NCBI GenBank assembly: GCA_052146815.1
Contig: JBKQMG010000134.1
Span: 34,281 to 98,280, forward strand
DNA from: DATJZH01 sp052146815
GTDB taxonomy: Bacteria > Actinomycetota > Actinomycetes > Streptosporangiales > Streptosporangiaceae
Direction: 5' to 3'
DNA length: 64,000 bases
Position numbers and translations under genes: made by a program. Each line of letters opens with the position of its first letter. The first letter of the stretch is position 1. The notes beneath the pieces were generated by a model. It searched no databases and was not told the DNA's origin. It worked only from the letters and a program-made list of their open reading frames with translations. Positions 8,761 through 17,301 of this stretch are shown piece by piece.

Positions 8761-9300
8761 GTGACGGCGGGCCAGGCGCGGCCGGGCGGCGACGCGCGCG
8801 GCACCGCCCCGGCCGGGTTACCTGCGCGCCGCCGCTGGCTGTCCTGGCAGGCGATCCGCCTGCATCTGGCCCTGCTGATCGTCGTGCCGGGATGCCTGGC
8901 CGCAGGCTGGTTCGAGTTCACCCGCGCGCAGGCCGGAAACGAGCTGAGCTGGGTCTACGTGTTCGAGTGGCCCTTCTTCGCGGCCTTCGCGCTCTACCTG
9001 TGGTGGCGTACCCTGCATGATGACCAGCCCCGCCGCGCCCGCCGCCGCCGGCCAGGGCGCCCGGCGGCCGCCCCCGGCGCCATCGCGCCCGGACCGGACG
9101 CTGCGGTGCACGGGCCTGGTGCTCCGGCGAACGGGCCGGACCCGGCGGCTGCGGCCACCCAGCCGCACCAGCCCGAAGCAGATCCCCAGCTGCAAGCCTG
9201 GAACGAGTACCTCGCCCGGCTGCACGCCAGCGACCCGGTCGGCGGCCCGCCCGAACGGCGCGGTCCAGCCCGCTCCGCGCGCCCGCCCGCGCCCCGCTAA
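8761..9300 (+). CDS. Small membrane protein with two helices, function unknown
   Basis: About 179 residues from GTG 8761; the frame is open further upstream only as antisense of the oxidase fragment. The conserved part is RRRWLSWQAIRLHLALLIVV (helix 1), a short loop with NELSWVYVFEWPFF and a second helix AAFALYLWWRTLHDD. A Pro/Ala-rich cytosolic tail follows and ends with EWN-EYLARLHASD-like residues. I recall similar two-helix proteins in other actinobacteria but know no function. No ribosome site precedes the GTG, so the true start may have been lost at the same junction that truncated ctaD. Confidence 0.55.
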   Translation: MTAGQARPGGDARGTAPAGLPARRRWLSWQAIRLHLALLIVVPGCLAAGWFEFTRAQAGNELSWVYVFEWPFFAAFALYLWWRTLHDDQPRRARRRRPGRPAAAPGAIAPGPDAAVHGPGAPANGPDPAAAATQPHQPEADPQLQAWNEYLARLHASDPVGGPPERRGPARSARPPAPR

Positions 9301-9372
9301 CCCCGTCCCGCTAACCCTGCCCCGTGAAACCTGCTCCGCGGCCCGTTAACCCCGCCCCGCTGGTTCTGGCCG

Positions 9373-9386
9373 CCCCGCAGGCGGGG
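9373..9386. terminator. Short GC hairpin between convergent genes
   Basis: CCCCGC-AG-GCGGGG forms a six-pair stem between the stops at 9300 (plus) and 9388 (minus). It is preceded at 9290-9365 by degenerate repeats of the type CCCGCTAACCC(T/C)GCC. No U-tract follows, as is common in high-GC actinobacteria. It could act in both directions. Confidence 0.4.
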
Positions 9387-9387
9387 G

Positions 9388-9609
9388 TCAGGCGCCCCCT
9401 GGCGCCGGATGCTCCACCAGGGCGATCACCCGGCTGGCCATGAAACGGGCCGTCCGGACCGGCGTACCGCCGCGGGTGACCTCGCTCACCTCGATCATGG
9501 CGCGCCGGTTGACCACCTCGACGCGCCGCCCGGCGCGGGTGGCCTCGATCTCATAGGTCTTCGTGACGTCGCCGGCGTCGACGACGACCTCGACCCGATC
9601 GCCTTTCAC
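9388..9609 (-). CDS. Small protein of unknown function
   Basis: 73 residues from a GTG at 9609: VKGDRVEVVVDAGDVTKTYE and so on, alternating charged and hydrophobic residues typical of a small beta-sheet protein, ending HPAPGGA. I recognise no family. Codon pattern (G/C at third positions) and absence of low-complexity runs favour a real gene. It is divergent from the membrane protein at 9723 and convergent with the gene ending at 9300. Confidence 0.5.
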   Translation of the reverse strand: MKGDRVEVVVDAGDVTKTYEIEATRAGRRVEVVNRRAMIEVSEVTRGGTPVRTARFMASRVIALVEHPAPGGA

Positions 9610-9722
9610 GGCCAGGCCAGGGCGCCGCGGCGGCTGGCGCGAAGGCGGCTGGGTGTCATGCCCGTTTAGTACCCGGCGTTCGCTAGCCTGATACCGCTGG
9701 TCACCGGCGAAGGGAGCCCCGT

Positions 9723-10217
9723 TTGGCTATTACAGCGCTGGTGCTCTGGATGCTGACGGGCGCCGCGGGCGTCGCGCTGCTGCGCGCGGGAAACGCCGCC
9801 AGGATCCAGGCGGCCGAACCGGCCGAGCCGGCTCCCGCCCCGGTCCGGATCGGCGCGATCCCGCTCACCGCCGAAGGCAAGCCGCCGCCAGGCCCCCGGC
9901 CCAAGGTCACGGCTCCGCCCGGCGAGCACCCTTTCCTTGAGTTCTGCCATCCGGCGCTCGGGCTCGTCGGGATGGCCTGCTGGTTCATGTTCACTTTCAT
10001 TCATTACCGGCCGCTGGCCTGGATCGCCTTCGGGGTCCTGGTGGTCACGATCGGCGCGGGTCTCAGCTGGCTGGGTGCCGCCAGGCGGGCCGCCTGCCGG
10101 CACCCGGATGTGCCGCGGCGCGCCTTCACGCCCCGCCTGATCGCGGTGCACGGCCTCGGCGCCACCTTGACGTTCGTCCTCGCGGTGGTGTCCGCGCTGG
10201 TGGCCAGCCGGGCCTGA
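9723..10217 (+). CDS. Integral membrane protein of unknown function (4 helices)
   Basis: 164 residues from TTG 9723, preceded by AGGGAG at 9711-9716 with six bases of spacing, which makes this rare start credible. Helix 1 is AITALVLWMLTGAAGVALLR. A Pro/Gly loop of about 65 residues holds a conserved-looking GAIPLTAEGKPPPGP. Helices 2 and 3 (PALGLVGMACWFMFTFIHY, WIAFGVLVVTIGAGLSWLG) and helix 4 (HGLGATLTFVLAVVSALVA) follow. Histidines at the heads of helices 2 and 4 could bind a cofactor, but this is a guess. I know no characterised relative. Confidence 0.65.
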   Translation: MAITALVLWMLTGAAGVALLRAGNAARIQAAEPAEPAPAPVRIGAIPLTAEGKPPPGPRPKVTAPPGEHPFLEFCHPALGLVGMACWFMFTFIHYRPLAWIAFGVLVVTIGAGLSWLGAARRAACRHPDVPRRAFTPRLIAVHGLGATLTFVLAVVSALVASRA

Positions 10218-10292
10218 GCTGGCAGGCGGCGTAGGCTCGGCTGATCCGGGCATAATCCGGCCGCACTGATTTCCGCTCAGAGGACCGTTGCC

Positions 10293-11669
10293 ATGACGGC
10301 GTCCCGCTCGCCTGTACCCTCCAGTGCCGCGCTCCACGACCTCTCGGCGACAACCGATGAGCGCCGGGCGGCCGGCAAGGCCGCCCGGGCGACACTGCCG
10401 CGCCGGGCCCACGGGCACTGGGACGAAGCCGAGCGCGGGCACGACCCGCTTGAGACGGTCCTCGCGCAGAATAAGACACGGGTCGCCGAGCTCCTGCCGC
10501 TGCGGCATCAGCGGATGGCGGCCTCCCCGTGGAACTACTACCGGGGGGCCGCGGCCGTGATGGCGGCGGACCTGGCGTCCCAGCCCAGCACGGGCCTGCT
10601 GGTGCAGCTCTGCGGCGACGCTCACGTGCTGAACTTCGGCCTGTGGGCCACCCCGGAGCGGAATCTGATGTTCGACCTGCGCGACTTCGACGAGACGCTG
10701 CCCGGCCCGTTCGAGTGGGACGTCAAGCGCCTCGCCGCGAGCCTGATCGTGGCCGCGAGGGAGAACGGCGTGAAACCCCGGACGGCGGATGCGGCCATGG
10801 CCGCCGCTGTCGGCGCCTACCGGGACCGGATGCGCCGGTACACCGATATGCCCGAGCTCGACATCTGGTACGACGGCATGCACGTCGACAGCTGGATCAG
10901 CTATTTCGAGCCGGCTGACCGCGGCCGTGTCTCGGTCTACATCGAGAAGAAGCAGAAGCGGCGGACCAGCCGCGGGGCGTTCGCCAAGCTGACCACGATG
11001 GCGCACGGGCGGCCGCGCATCACCGAGGATCCGCCGATCCGCGTCGCTATCGACGACGACGAGCAGGACGACCTGGTGGACCACCTGCTGGCCGAGTACC
11101 GGCTGACACTGCAGGAGGACCGCCGGAGCCTGTTCGACCGGTTCACCACCGTCGATGTCGTCCGTCAGGTCGTGGGCGTCGGCAGCGTCGGCATGCAGGT
11201 GTACCTGGTGCTGCTGGAGGGCCGCACCGGCGCCGACCCGCTGTTCCTGCAGGTCAAGCAGGCCGGTACGTCGGTCTATGAGGCCCACACCCAGCTCAGT
11301 CGCCACGGCAATCATGGTGAGCGGGTGATTAACGGGAAGCGGCTGCTGCAGAGTGCGACCGACATTTTCGTCGGCTGGGGATCGCTGCACGGCAAGGACT
11401 ACTACGTTCGGCAGTTCCGCGATATGAAGATCATTCCCAGCACCGAGCTGATCGCTCCGCGGCTGGTCGAGTTCGCCACCGCCTGCGGCGAGACGCTGGC
11501 CCGCGCGCACGCCCGGACCGGGGACCCCGTCGCCATCGCCGCCTACCTCGGCCAGGGCGCCGGCTTCGCGGCGGCGATCGGCGAATTCGCCCGCCGTTAC
11601 GCCCTGCAGAACGAGCGCGACCACGCGCAGCTCGCCAGCGCCATCGCCGACGGCACGGTACCCGCCTGA
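10293..11669 (+). CDS. DUF2252 domain protein (kinase-like fold)
   Basis: 458 residues from ATG 10293. Family blocks are visible in order: PRRAHGHWDE, RMAASPWNYYRGAAAVMAAD, QLCGDAHVLNFGLWATPER, FDLRDFDETLPGPFEWDVKR, DVVRQVVGVGSVGMQVYLVL, FLQVKQAGTSVYEAH, GERVINGKRLLQSATDIFVG and YYVRQFRDMK. DUF2252 proteins resemble aminoglycoside-phosphotransferase/kinase folds: CGDAHxxNFG corresponds to the HGDxxxxN catalytic loop and DFDE to a metal-binding DxD. Substrate is unknown. The gene stands alone, with stress-type neighbours (PPK2). Confidence 0.9.
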   Translation: MTASRSPVPSSAALHDLSATTDERRAAGKAARATLPRRAHGHWDEAERGHDPLETVLAQNKTRVAELLPLRHQRMAASPWNYYRGAAAVMAADLASQPSTGLLVQLCGDAHVLNFGLWATPERNLMFDLRDFDETLPGPFEWDVKRLAASLIVAARENGVKPRTADAAMAAAVGAYRDRMRRYTDMPELDIWYDGMHVDSWISYFEPADRGRVSVYIEKKQKRRTSRGAFAKLTTMAHGRPRITEDPPIRVAIDDDEQDDLVDHLLAEYRLTLQEDRRSLFDRFTTVDVVRQVVGVGSVGMQVYLVLLEGRTGADPLFLQVKQAGTSVYEAHTQLSRHGNHGERVINGKRLLQSATDIFVGWGSLHGKDYYVRQFRDMKIIPSTELIAPRLVEFATACGETLARAHARTGDPVAIAAYLGQGAGFAAAIGEFARRYALQNERDHAQLASAIADGTVPA

Positions 11670-11755
11670 GAGCATGCTCCGGCCTTGTGAGCACCGTGCC
11701 AGCAACGAGAGTGCTGTGGCCATCACGGCTACGGGAGCGGCCCGACTATCGGCTG

Positions 11756-12715
11756 CTAGACGCCCGCGATCGGGGTCGGGGAGAGTTCCACGCCGTCGGA
11801 CTCGCGCAGGGCAAGCGGCGAGCCGACGATCAGCGGGTCCGGGCGGCCGACGACGCCGGGATCCTTGCCTTCGTACTCGAGACCGGCCAGCAGGCTTCGC
11901 ATCGCCTCCAGCCGGGCGCGTTTCTTGTCGTTGCTCTTGACCACGGTCCATGGTGCCTCCGGCGAGTGCGTGCGCCGGAACATCTCCGCCTTGGCGACGG
12001 TGTATTCGTCCCACTTGCCCAGCAGGGCGATGTCGGTAGGGCTGAGCTTCCACTGGCGGACAGGATCGATCTGGCGGATGGCGAATCTCGTGTGCTGCTC
12101 GCCGGGCGTGACGGAGAACCAGAATTTGATCAGCGCGATGCCCTCGTCGACGAGCAGCCGCTCGAACAGAGGAACCTGCCGGAAGAAGGTCTGGCGCTGC
12201 TCTTCGGTGCAGAAGCCCATGACTTTCTCGACGCCCGCGCGGTTGTACCACGATCGGTCGAACAAGACGATCTCTCCGGCCGTCGGCAGATGCGCGATGT
12301 ACCGCTGGAAATACCACTGGTGCCGCTCGCGCTCGGTGGGGATGTCCAGGGCGACCACCCGTGCGGTGCGCGGGTTGAGGTGCTCCATGAAGCGCTTGAT
12401 CGTGCTCCCTTTGCCGGCGGCGTCCCGGCCTTCGAAGACCACCACGATCCGGTGGCCCGACTCCTGCACCCAGTACTGCAGCTTCAGCAGTTCCACCTGA
12501 AGCGCCCGCTTGACGTGGTCGTAGTCCTCGCGGCTCAGGCGCTCGGCGTAGGGGTAGTCCTCGCGCCAGGTATCGACCAGGCTGCCGTCCGGGTTGCGGA
12601 GCACCGGGTCGTCCTCGTCAGTGTCGTCGACCCACACCCCCGCAGGCACCACACTTCGGTCCTGCGAAGTGCTCAGGCTTGGGCGGTACAGCGGACCTTG
12701 CGCGTCATCGGCCAT
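11756..12715 (-). CDS. ppk2: Polyphosphate kinase 2
   Basis: 319 residues. The PPK2 core is complete: Walker A VVFEGRDAAGKGSTIKRF, the lid region PRTARVVALDIPTERERHQW, Walker B VLFDRSWYNRAGVEKVMGFC, and the C-terminal block IRQIDPVRQWKLSPTDIALL followed by KSNDKKRARLEAM. PPK2 enzymes transfer phosphate between polyphosphate and nucleotides, most often making GTP or ATP. Length and motifs fit the single-domain class I type. A 75-residue N-terminal extension precedes the core. It is convergent with the DUF2252 gene and not in an operon. Confidence 0.93.
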   Translation of the reverse strand: MADDAQGPLYRPSLSTSQDRSVVPAGVWVDDTDEDDPVLRNPDGSLVDTWREDYPYAERLSREDYDHVKRALQVELLKLQYWVQESGHRIVVVFEGRDAAGKGSTIKRFMEHLNPRTARVVALDIPTERERHQWYFQRYIAHLPTAGEIVLFDRSWYNRAGVEKVMGFCTEEQRQTFFRQVPLFERLLVDEGIALIKFWFSVTPGEQHTRFAIRQIDPVRQWKLSPTDIALLGKWDEYTVAKAEMFRRTHSPEAPWTVVKSNDKKRARLEAMRSLLAGLEYEGKDPGVVGRPDPLIVGSPLALRESDGVELSPTPIAGV

Positions 12716-12841
12716 CTCGGCCTCCTGCCGGGGAGTTGTCCATGCTCGCTTCCTACCAGAAGCGGCAGTGCCTGCGCTTCCCCCGGCGGCGGCCTGTGTG
12801 CCAGGCGGTTGCGCGGTGACGCCCCGCGGAGCAGCAGCCGG

Positions 12842-13381
12842 TCAGGACGCGGGCAGCCAGTAGCGGAGCTTGACGCCGCGCTGGTCGTCGAAGACTCCGC
12901 CGTTCGCCTCGATGACCTTCCGGGAGCCGACGTTGTCCTGGTCGCAGGTGACCAGGGCCGGGTCTACGCCCAGCCGGCGTGCCGCGGGCAGGGCCGCGGC
13001 CAGCATAGCGGTGGCATTCCCGCGCCGGCGCGCCGACGGCCGGACGTCGTAGCCGATGTGGCCCCCGTAGTCGCGCAGGTACGGGGTGAGCCGGTGCCGG
13101 ATCGCGATGCGGCCCAGGTACTCCTCGCCGCTGACCCACCACAGCGTGGTCGCCGGAACATATCCGCTGGCCCGCGGCGAGTCTTCCCGTGCGTCATCGA
13201 GCAGCTCGCGGACGTAGCGGCTGAACTTGGCCTCCTGCGCCCAGCCGCGGCCGTAGACGCGCATTTCCTGGCCGACCATGGAACTGTCACTAGGGCCGCC
13301 ACGGCCCTCGGCCTCAAGTTCCGCCATCGCGGCGAGGAAGGAGACGTGGACGCGGGCGGTCGGCAGGATGAGCTCGGGCAT
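12842..13381 (-). CDS. GNAT-family N-acetyltransferase
   Basis: 179 residues. The acetyl-CoA site is read in GHIGYDVRPSARRRGNATAM (motif A, (R/Q)xxGx(G/A) in the form RRRGNA), followed by LGVDPALVTCDQDNVGSRKV and an end strand LRYWLPAS. The N-terminal part has VPATTLWWVSGEEYLGRIAI, the usual beta strand 2-4 region of RimJ-like acetyltransferases. It would acetylate an amine; the substrate is not predictable. Confidence 0.85.
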   Translation of the reverse strand: MPELILPTARVHVSFLAAMAELEAEGRGGPSDSSMVGQEMRVYGRGWAQEAKFSRYVRELLDDAREDSPRASGYVPATTLWWVSGEEYLGRIAIRHRLTPYLRDYGGHIGYDVRPSARRRGNATAMLAAALPAARRLGVDPALVTCDQDNVGSRKVIEANGGVFDDQRGVKLRYWLPAS

Positions 13382-13537
13382 CCGATAGTCCTACTCCAGA
13401 AGCCGCCGATCATGCATCCGCATTTCCGCTAGCGGTAGTGCGCGGTTCCGCCGCACCGGGTGAGCAGAAGCTGTCCCGCCGAGCGTGCTGAGCCGCCGCG
13501 CGGCGGCCGTTTCTCGCCGCCGAGCCGCAGGCAGTAC

Positions 13538-13972
13538 TCAGCGCGTGGGGAAACAGGTGACGTAGCGGCGCTGCCGGAAGGTCTCGACGGCACGCCGGTC
13601 ATAGTTCTCGCGCACGAACGAGACCGCTTCCGCGCTGGGCAGGCCGTCGAGAATCGCCAGGCAGGCGAGCGCGGTCCCGGTCCGTCCCCGGCCGCCGGCG
13701 CAGGCGAGCTCGACCCGCTCGGTCTCGGCCCGCTGCCAGGCCTCGGTCAGCGCGGGCACTACGGCGGCCTTGTCGGCGGGCAGGCCGAAATCTGGCCACC
13801 GCAGCCATCGGGACTCCCAGGCAAACGCCGGCGGCTGCCGCGCCAGCAGGTAGACGCCGAACTGAGGCGAGACACCGTCCGCCAGCGGGCGCCTGAGGGC
13901 CCGCCCGCGCAACAGCCGGCCCGACGGCAGCCGAATGACGCCGGGCAACACGGGATCCCAGCACTCCGCCAT
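13538..13972 (-). CDS. Protein-tyrosine phosphatase-like protein
   Basis: 144 residues. The signature C-x5-R loop is CAGGRGRTGTAL near residue 91, the dual-specificity/PTP P-loop. LRWPDFGLPAD upstream holds the aspartate expected in the general-acid WPD-type loop, and VSFVRENYDRRAVET.RQRRY closes the domain as in other short bacterial PTPs. It would dephosphorylate Tyr or phospho-sugar/lipid substrates in the cytosol. No partner kinase is adjacent. Confidence 0.85.
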   Translation of the reverse strand: MAECWDPVLPGVIRLPSGRLLRGRALRRPLADGVSPQFGVYLLARQPPAFAWESRWLRWPDFGLPADKAAVVPALTEAWQRAETERVELACAGGRGRTGTALACLAILDGLPSAEAVSFVRENYDRRAVETFRQRRYVTCFPTR

Positions 13973-14052
13973 AGCCGATCGTAAGCATGTCCGCCCGGCG
14001 AGGCGCCGGGCGCAGCCGGGATTCGCCGGTCCTGCGACGATGCCGCCTGCGG

Positions 14053-14688
14053 CTACTGGCCCACCCTGCCGTCGATCCGCTCGCGCAGGAAATCAGCGTG
14101 GCCGTTATGCCGGGCGTACTCCTCGATCATGTGCACGAGTACTTCGCGCAGCGAGATCCGGCCCCGGCCCTGCGGGCCGTAGTCGTAGCTGCCGGTGACG
14201 TCCAGATCCGGGGCCTCGGCTACGAACCGCTCGGCGAAGGCCACCTCGGCCCGCCAGGTGGCCCAGGCGTGCGCGACCACCTCGGGATCGGGCACGGCGC
14301 CGTTGAAATCGCCGTCCGGGTCATCGCCGGAGCGGTAATGGCGCGGCGCGTCCTGCCCGCCCAGCACCTGCCGGAACCAGTGCTGCTCGACGCCCGCCAG
14401 GTGGCGGACCAGCCCGAGCAGCGACAGATCGGACGGCTCCACTGAGCGCCGTGCCATGGCGGCGGCATCCAGTCCGGCGCATTTCAGCTCCAGCGTCAGG
14501 CGCTGGTCGCGCAGGTAGCGCACGAGCGTGCCGCGCTCCCCCGCGGGCCTCTCGCCGCCCTCTTCGCGCGGGTCGGCCTCGGGGCTGAGGAACATATCCC
14601 ACCAGCCAAAGTGCCGGGCAGGCTGATCCCCGGCGGGTTCTGCGGCCGGCCCGGTCCGGGCGGGGCCCCGGTCGGTGACATCAGGCAT
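14053..14688 (-). CDS. DinB-like DUF664 protein
   Basis: 211 residues from ATG 14688 (MPDVTDRGP); an ATG at 14700 would add four residues. The DUF664/mini-DinB pattern is present: TLVRYLRDQRLTLELKCAGL, LSLLGLVRHLAGVEQHWFRQ, and the C-terminal ISLREVLVHMIEEYARHNGH with ADFLRERIDG. The conserved histidines (RHLAGVE, HMIEEYARHNGHAD) would bind a metal in a four-helix bundle, as in DinB/mycothiol-dependent enzymes. It may be a thiol transferase or detoxification protein. The longer frame to 14895 overlaps the ggt stop region and is less likely. Confidence 0.88.
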   Translation of the reverse strand: MPDVTDRGPARTGPAAEPAGDQPARHFGWWDMFLSPEADPREEGGERPAGERGTLVRYLRDQRLTLELKCAGLDAAAMARRSVEPSDLSLLGLVRHLAGVEQHWFRQVLGGQDAPRHYRSGDDPDGDFNGAVPDPEVVAHAWATWRAEVAFAERFVAEAPDLDVTGSYDYGPQGRGRISLREVLVHMIEEYARHNGHADFLRERIDGRVGQ

Positions 14689-14791
14689 AGGCAGGAGCAT
14701 CGACGGTCCGCGCTGAGTTCGCCACAGGTTTTCCGGGCCGCCGCCAGATCCGCCGGACCAGACTTCGGGTCCGCACCGGCGGAACTGGCGG

Positions 14792-16648
14792 CTAGCGCGA
14801 GGGGCGGACGACCAGTGCGCTGCCGCCCCCCAGGCGGACCGGCTCGGCGACGGCCTGGAAGCGCCCGTGACCGAGCATCTGGATCCCTGTCGCATCGCCG
14901 GGATAGTGATCCAGGGGCAGGATCGGCCCGGTGGCCACCGTGAACTGCTCCCCGAACTGACGGGTGAGCTGCCCGCGCACGGCGCTGTGGTAGAAGGCCG
15001 GCTCGGCCAGCGAGGCCGGCGAGTTCGTCTGGCTGACCCTGGGAGCCGCGAGCGCCGCAGGGAGGGACATGCCGAAGTCCACGTGGTTGAGAATGATCTG
15101 GAGAATGGTGGTGATGATCGTCGAGCCGCCTGCGGCGCCCACGGTGAAGACCGGCTTTCCGCGGCGGAACGCGATGACGGGACCCATGCTGGATCTCGGC
15201 TGCTTTCCGCCCGCGGGCAGGTTGGGGTCGTAAGCCCTCGGTGCTGGCGGGGCGAAGTCGAAGTCGGTCATCTCGTTATTGAGCAGGAAACCGTCATGGG
15301 GAACGGTCATGCCGCTGCCGCCGAAGAAGTTGATCGTGTTGGTGTAGGCGACGACGTTGCCCCACTTGTCGACCGTGACGATGTTGTTGGTGTGACGTCC
15401 CTCGTTCGACACCGAAGCCTTGGCGGCCTGATTGCGGCAGCTCTGGTAGGGCGGGAACGGGTCGCCGGGGGCCACCGGGGAGACCAGCGCCTTGTGGTGG
15501 ACCAGGCAGCGCCGGGTCGCGGCGAACGCCTTGCTCAGCAGCCCGTGCAGCGGCTCTCCGACGTAACGCGGATCGCCAACGTAGGCGTCGCGATCGGCGT
15601 AGGCCAGGCGGGACGCCTCCAGGTAATGGAACAGGGCCGTCGCCCTCGGCTCGGCCCGCAGGTTCCAGCCGCTCAGGATGTTCAGGGCCTCGCCCACGGT
15701 GGACCCGCTGCTGGAAGGCGGCGCCATGCTGTAGATGTCGAGGCCCCGGTAGCTGACGCGAGTAGGCCGCTGGATCCGGGCCTGGTAGGCGCGCAGGTCG
15801 CTCATCTTCATGATTCCCGGCAGGGTGATCAGGCGGGTGCCGGGGACCAGGCCAGGGTGATCATCGGCCCGGACGATGGCGCGGCCGAGCGGCCCGTCGT
15901 AGAGGTAAGACGGGCCGTAGCGGGCCAGCAGCCGGTAGGTCCGGGCGAGATCGGGATTGCGCAGCAGGTGGCCGGCCGCCAGCGGCTGGCCGGCCGGGGT
16001 CAGGAACAGCTTGCGGCTGGCGGTGTACGCCCGCAGCTCAGGCAGGTCGGACTGCTCGAGCTGGCGGAAATCCGCGTTGACGCGGAACCCGCGGCCGGCC
16101 ACCTTGATGGCCGGCTGGAGGTCGGCCGCGAGGCTCTTGCGGCCGTAGCGGCTGATCGCCTTGGCCCAGGTGGCCACCATGGCCGGGACACCGGTGGCCA
16201 GCGGCTGATCGGAGGCGTATTCGTAGCTAAGCGGCTTGCCGGTCCTGCGGCTGGTGAACATGGTCGGCGTGCACGCCCGGGGGCATGTCTCGCGGCCGTC
16301 AATGGTCACGACCTGGTGGGTCCGGGCCAGGTAGATCACCATGAACCCGCCGCCGCCCGGGCCTGCCACGAACGGGATGGTCACGCCGAGCGTGCTGGCC
16401 ACCGCGACGGCGGCGTCAATGGCGTTACCGCCCCGTTCCAGGACCGCGATGCCGGCCTTGCTGGCGTTCAGGTCCATGGACGCGACGGCGCCTCCCTTGC
16501 CGACGGCGACGGGCTGCTTTGCGGTGCTCGCCTTTGCGGTAGTCGCCGGGCCCGTGCCGGGGACGGCGCTAGCCGCAGACGGCAGGGCGAGAAGCGCTGC
16601 CGCGAAGGCTGACATCACGGAAACCGCTGCTAAGCGACGCATGACCAC
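14792..16648 (-). CDS. ggt: Gamma-glutamyltransferase / gamma-glutamyltranspeptidase
   Basis: 618 residues with a Sec signal peptide (residues 1-28, ending PSAASAVP). The large subunit has GKGGAVASMDLNASKAGIAV, GGNAIDAAVAVASTLGV, GPGGGGFMVIYL and DGRETCPRA (the glutamate-binding Arg). The autoprocessing site is EGRHTNNIVTVDKWGNVVAY: in this subfamily Thr of the HTNN motif becomes the catalytic nucleophile at the start of the small subunit. LLNNEMTDFDF and PRSSMGPVIAFRRGKPV follow. It hydrolyses or transfers the gamma-glutamyl group of glutathione-type peptides outside the membrane. Confidence 0.93.
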   Translation of the reverse strand: MVMRRLAAVSVMSAFAAALLALPSAASAVPGTGPATTAKASTAKQPVAVGKGGAVASMDLNASKAGIAVLERGGNAIDAAVAVASTLGVTIPFVAGPGGGGFMVIYLARTHQVVTIDGRETCPRACTPTMFTSRRTGKPLSYEYASDQPLATGVPAMVATWAKAISRYGRKSLAADLQPAIKVAGRGFRVNADFRQLEQSDLPELRAYTASRKLFLTPAGQPLAAGHLLRNPDLARTYRLLARYGPSYLYDGPLGRAIVRADDHPGLVPGTRLITLPGIMKMSDLRAYQARIQRPTRVSYRGLDIYSMAPPSSSGSTVGEALNILSGWNLRAEPRATALFHYLEASRLAYADRDAYVGDPRYVGEPLHGLLSKAFAATRRCLVHHKALVSPVAPGDPFPPYQSCRNQAAKASVSNEGRHTNNIVTVDKWGNVVAYTNTINFFGGSGMTVPHDGFLLNNEMTDFDFAPPAPRAYDPNLPAGGKQPRSSMGPVIAFRRGKPVFTVGAAGGSTIITTILQIILNHVDFGMSLPAALAAPRVSQTNSPASLAEPAFYHSAVRGQLTRQFGEQFTVATGPILPLDHYPGDATGIQMLGHGRFQAVAEPVRLGGGSALVVRPSR

Positions 16649-16747
16649 CTCGGCACGAGTAGCGCATAGCCGGTAAATCAGGATCTTTAGTTCCTACTCC
16701 TGTCTCCCGGACACGGTCAACCCCTCGCCTGCTTCCTGGCCGTCTGG

Positions 16748-17070
16748 CTACTGGCTAACGCGCTGGACTGCCAGCAGGTAATCCTTGCGGCGGAGCGGGT
16801 CAGGGCCGATCCGCGCCCTGGTGGCCGGCGAGGGTGGCCTGGATGATCGCGGTGACTTTGTCCGCGAACCCGGCGCCGAACCGCAGCCGGTCCCGGACTC
16901 GGACCGTTCCCGTGAACATCCGGATGTACGCGATCTTCTCCCCCGCCGGTCCTCGCTCGACCTTGAATGCCGAGCCTGATAGCGGGCCGCCTGCGCCGGC
17001 CTCGGCCTCGGCCGCGGGAAGGAGCTCCGTAATCCCAGGCTCACCTCATAGGCGTCCACGCCCAGGGTGC
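16748..17070 (-). pseudogene. Relic of a TetM/OtrA-type ribosomal protection GTPase
   Basis: Pieces of a translation-factor GTPase can be read on the minus strand in two frames. From about 17045 one frame gives GITELLPAAEAEAGAGG and then FKVERGPAGEKIAYIRMFTG with TVRVRDRLRFG, the domain II segment of actinobacterial tetracycline-resistance/ribosomal-protection proteins. After KVTAII the similarity stops, and another frame gives TRARIGPDPLRRKDYLLAVQ with RVSQ and a TAG at 16748-16750, the usual C-terminal end of the same family. Domains III-V and the whole GTPase domain are missing. The sequence up to 17290 is noncoding debris. Confidence 0.7.
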
Positions 17071-17301
17071 TCAGCAGACCCTCCGGGCTACCCCAGGAGC
17101 CCTCTGATCGCCGAGTTCGGCGCGAGGTTCGCCAGCGCCTTCGCATGAGGATACGGCGTTGCGCACCCGAGGCTCCCGGCGTCCAGCAGAATGGTGACCC
17201 GGAGCCGCCGGACAGCGTGATAGGGCAGCGGGCTCTGGCCCGGGCGGCGGCGCTGTCGGTAGCCCGAGCTAGTGTCCGCTGCTGACGAGACATGGAGGAG
17301 C

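Noticed and set aside
9666..12317. Very long minus-strand open frame (about 880 codons) across the DUF2252 gene
   Set aside because: It is antisense to the well supported DUF2252 and neighbouring genes; its translation is Arg/Gly/Pro-rich without any domain, as expected in high-GC DNA.
11687..13432. Long plus-strand open frame opposite ppk2 and the GNAT gene
   Set aside because: Both genes on the minus strand have clear families and motifs; the plus translation has none.
14867..16612. Plus-strand open frame of about 580 codons opposite ggt
   Set aside because: Antisense shadow of a complete gamma-glutamyltransferase.
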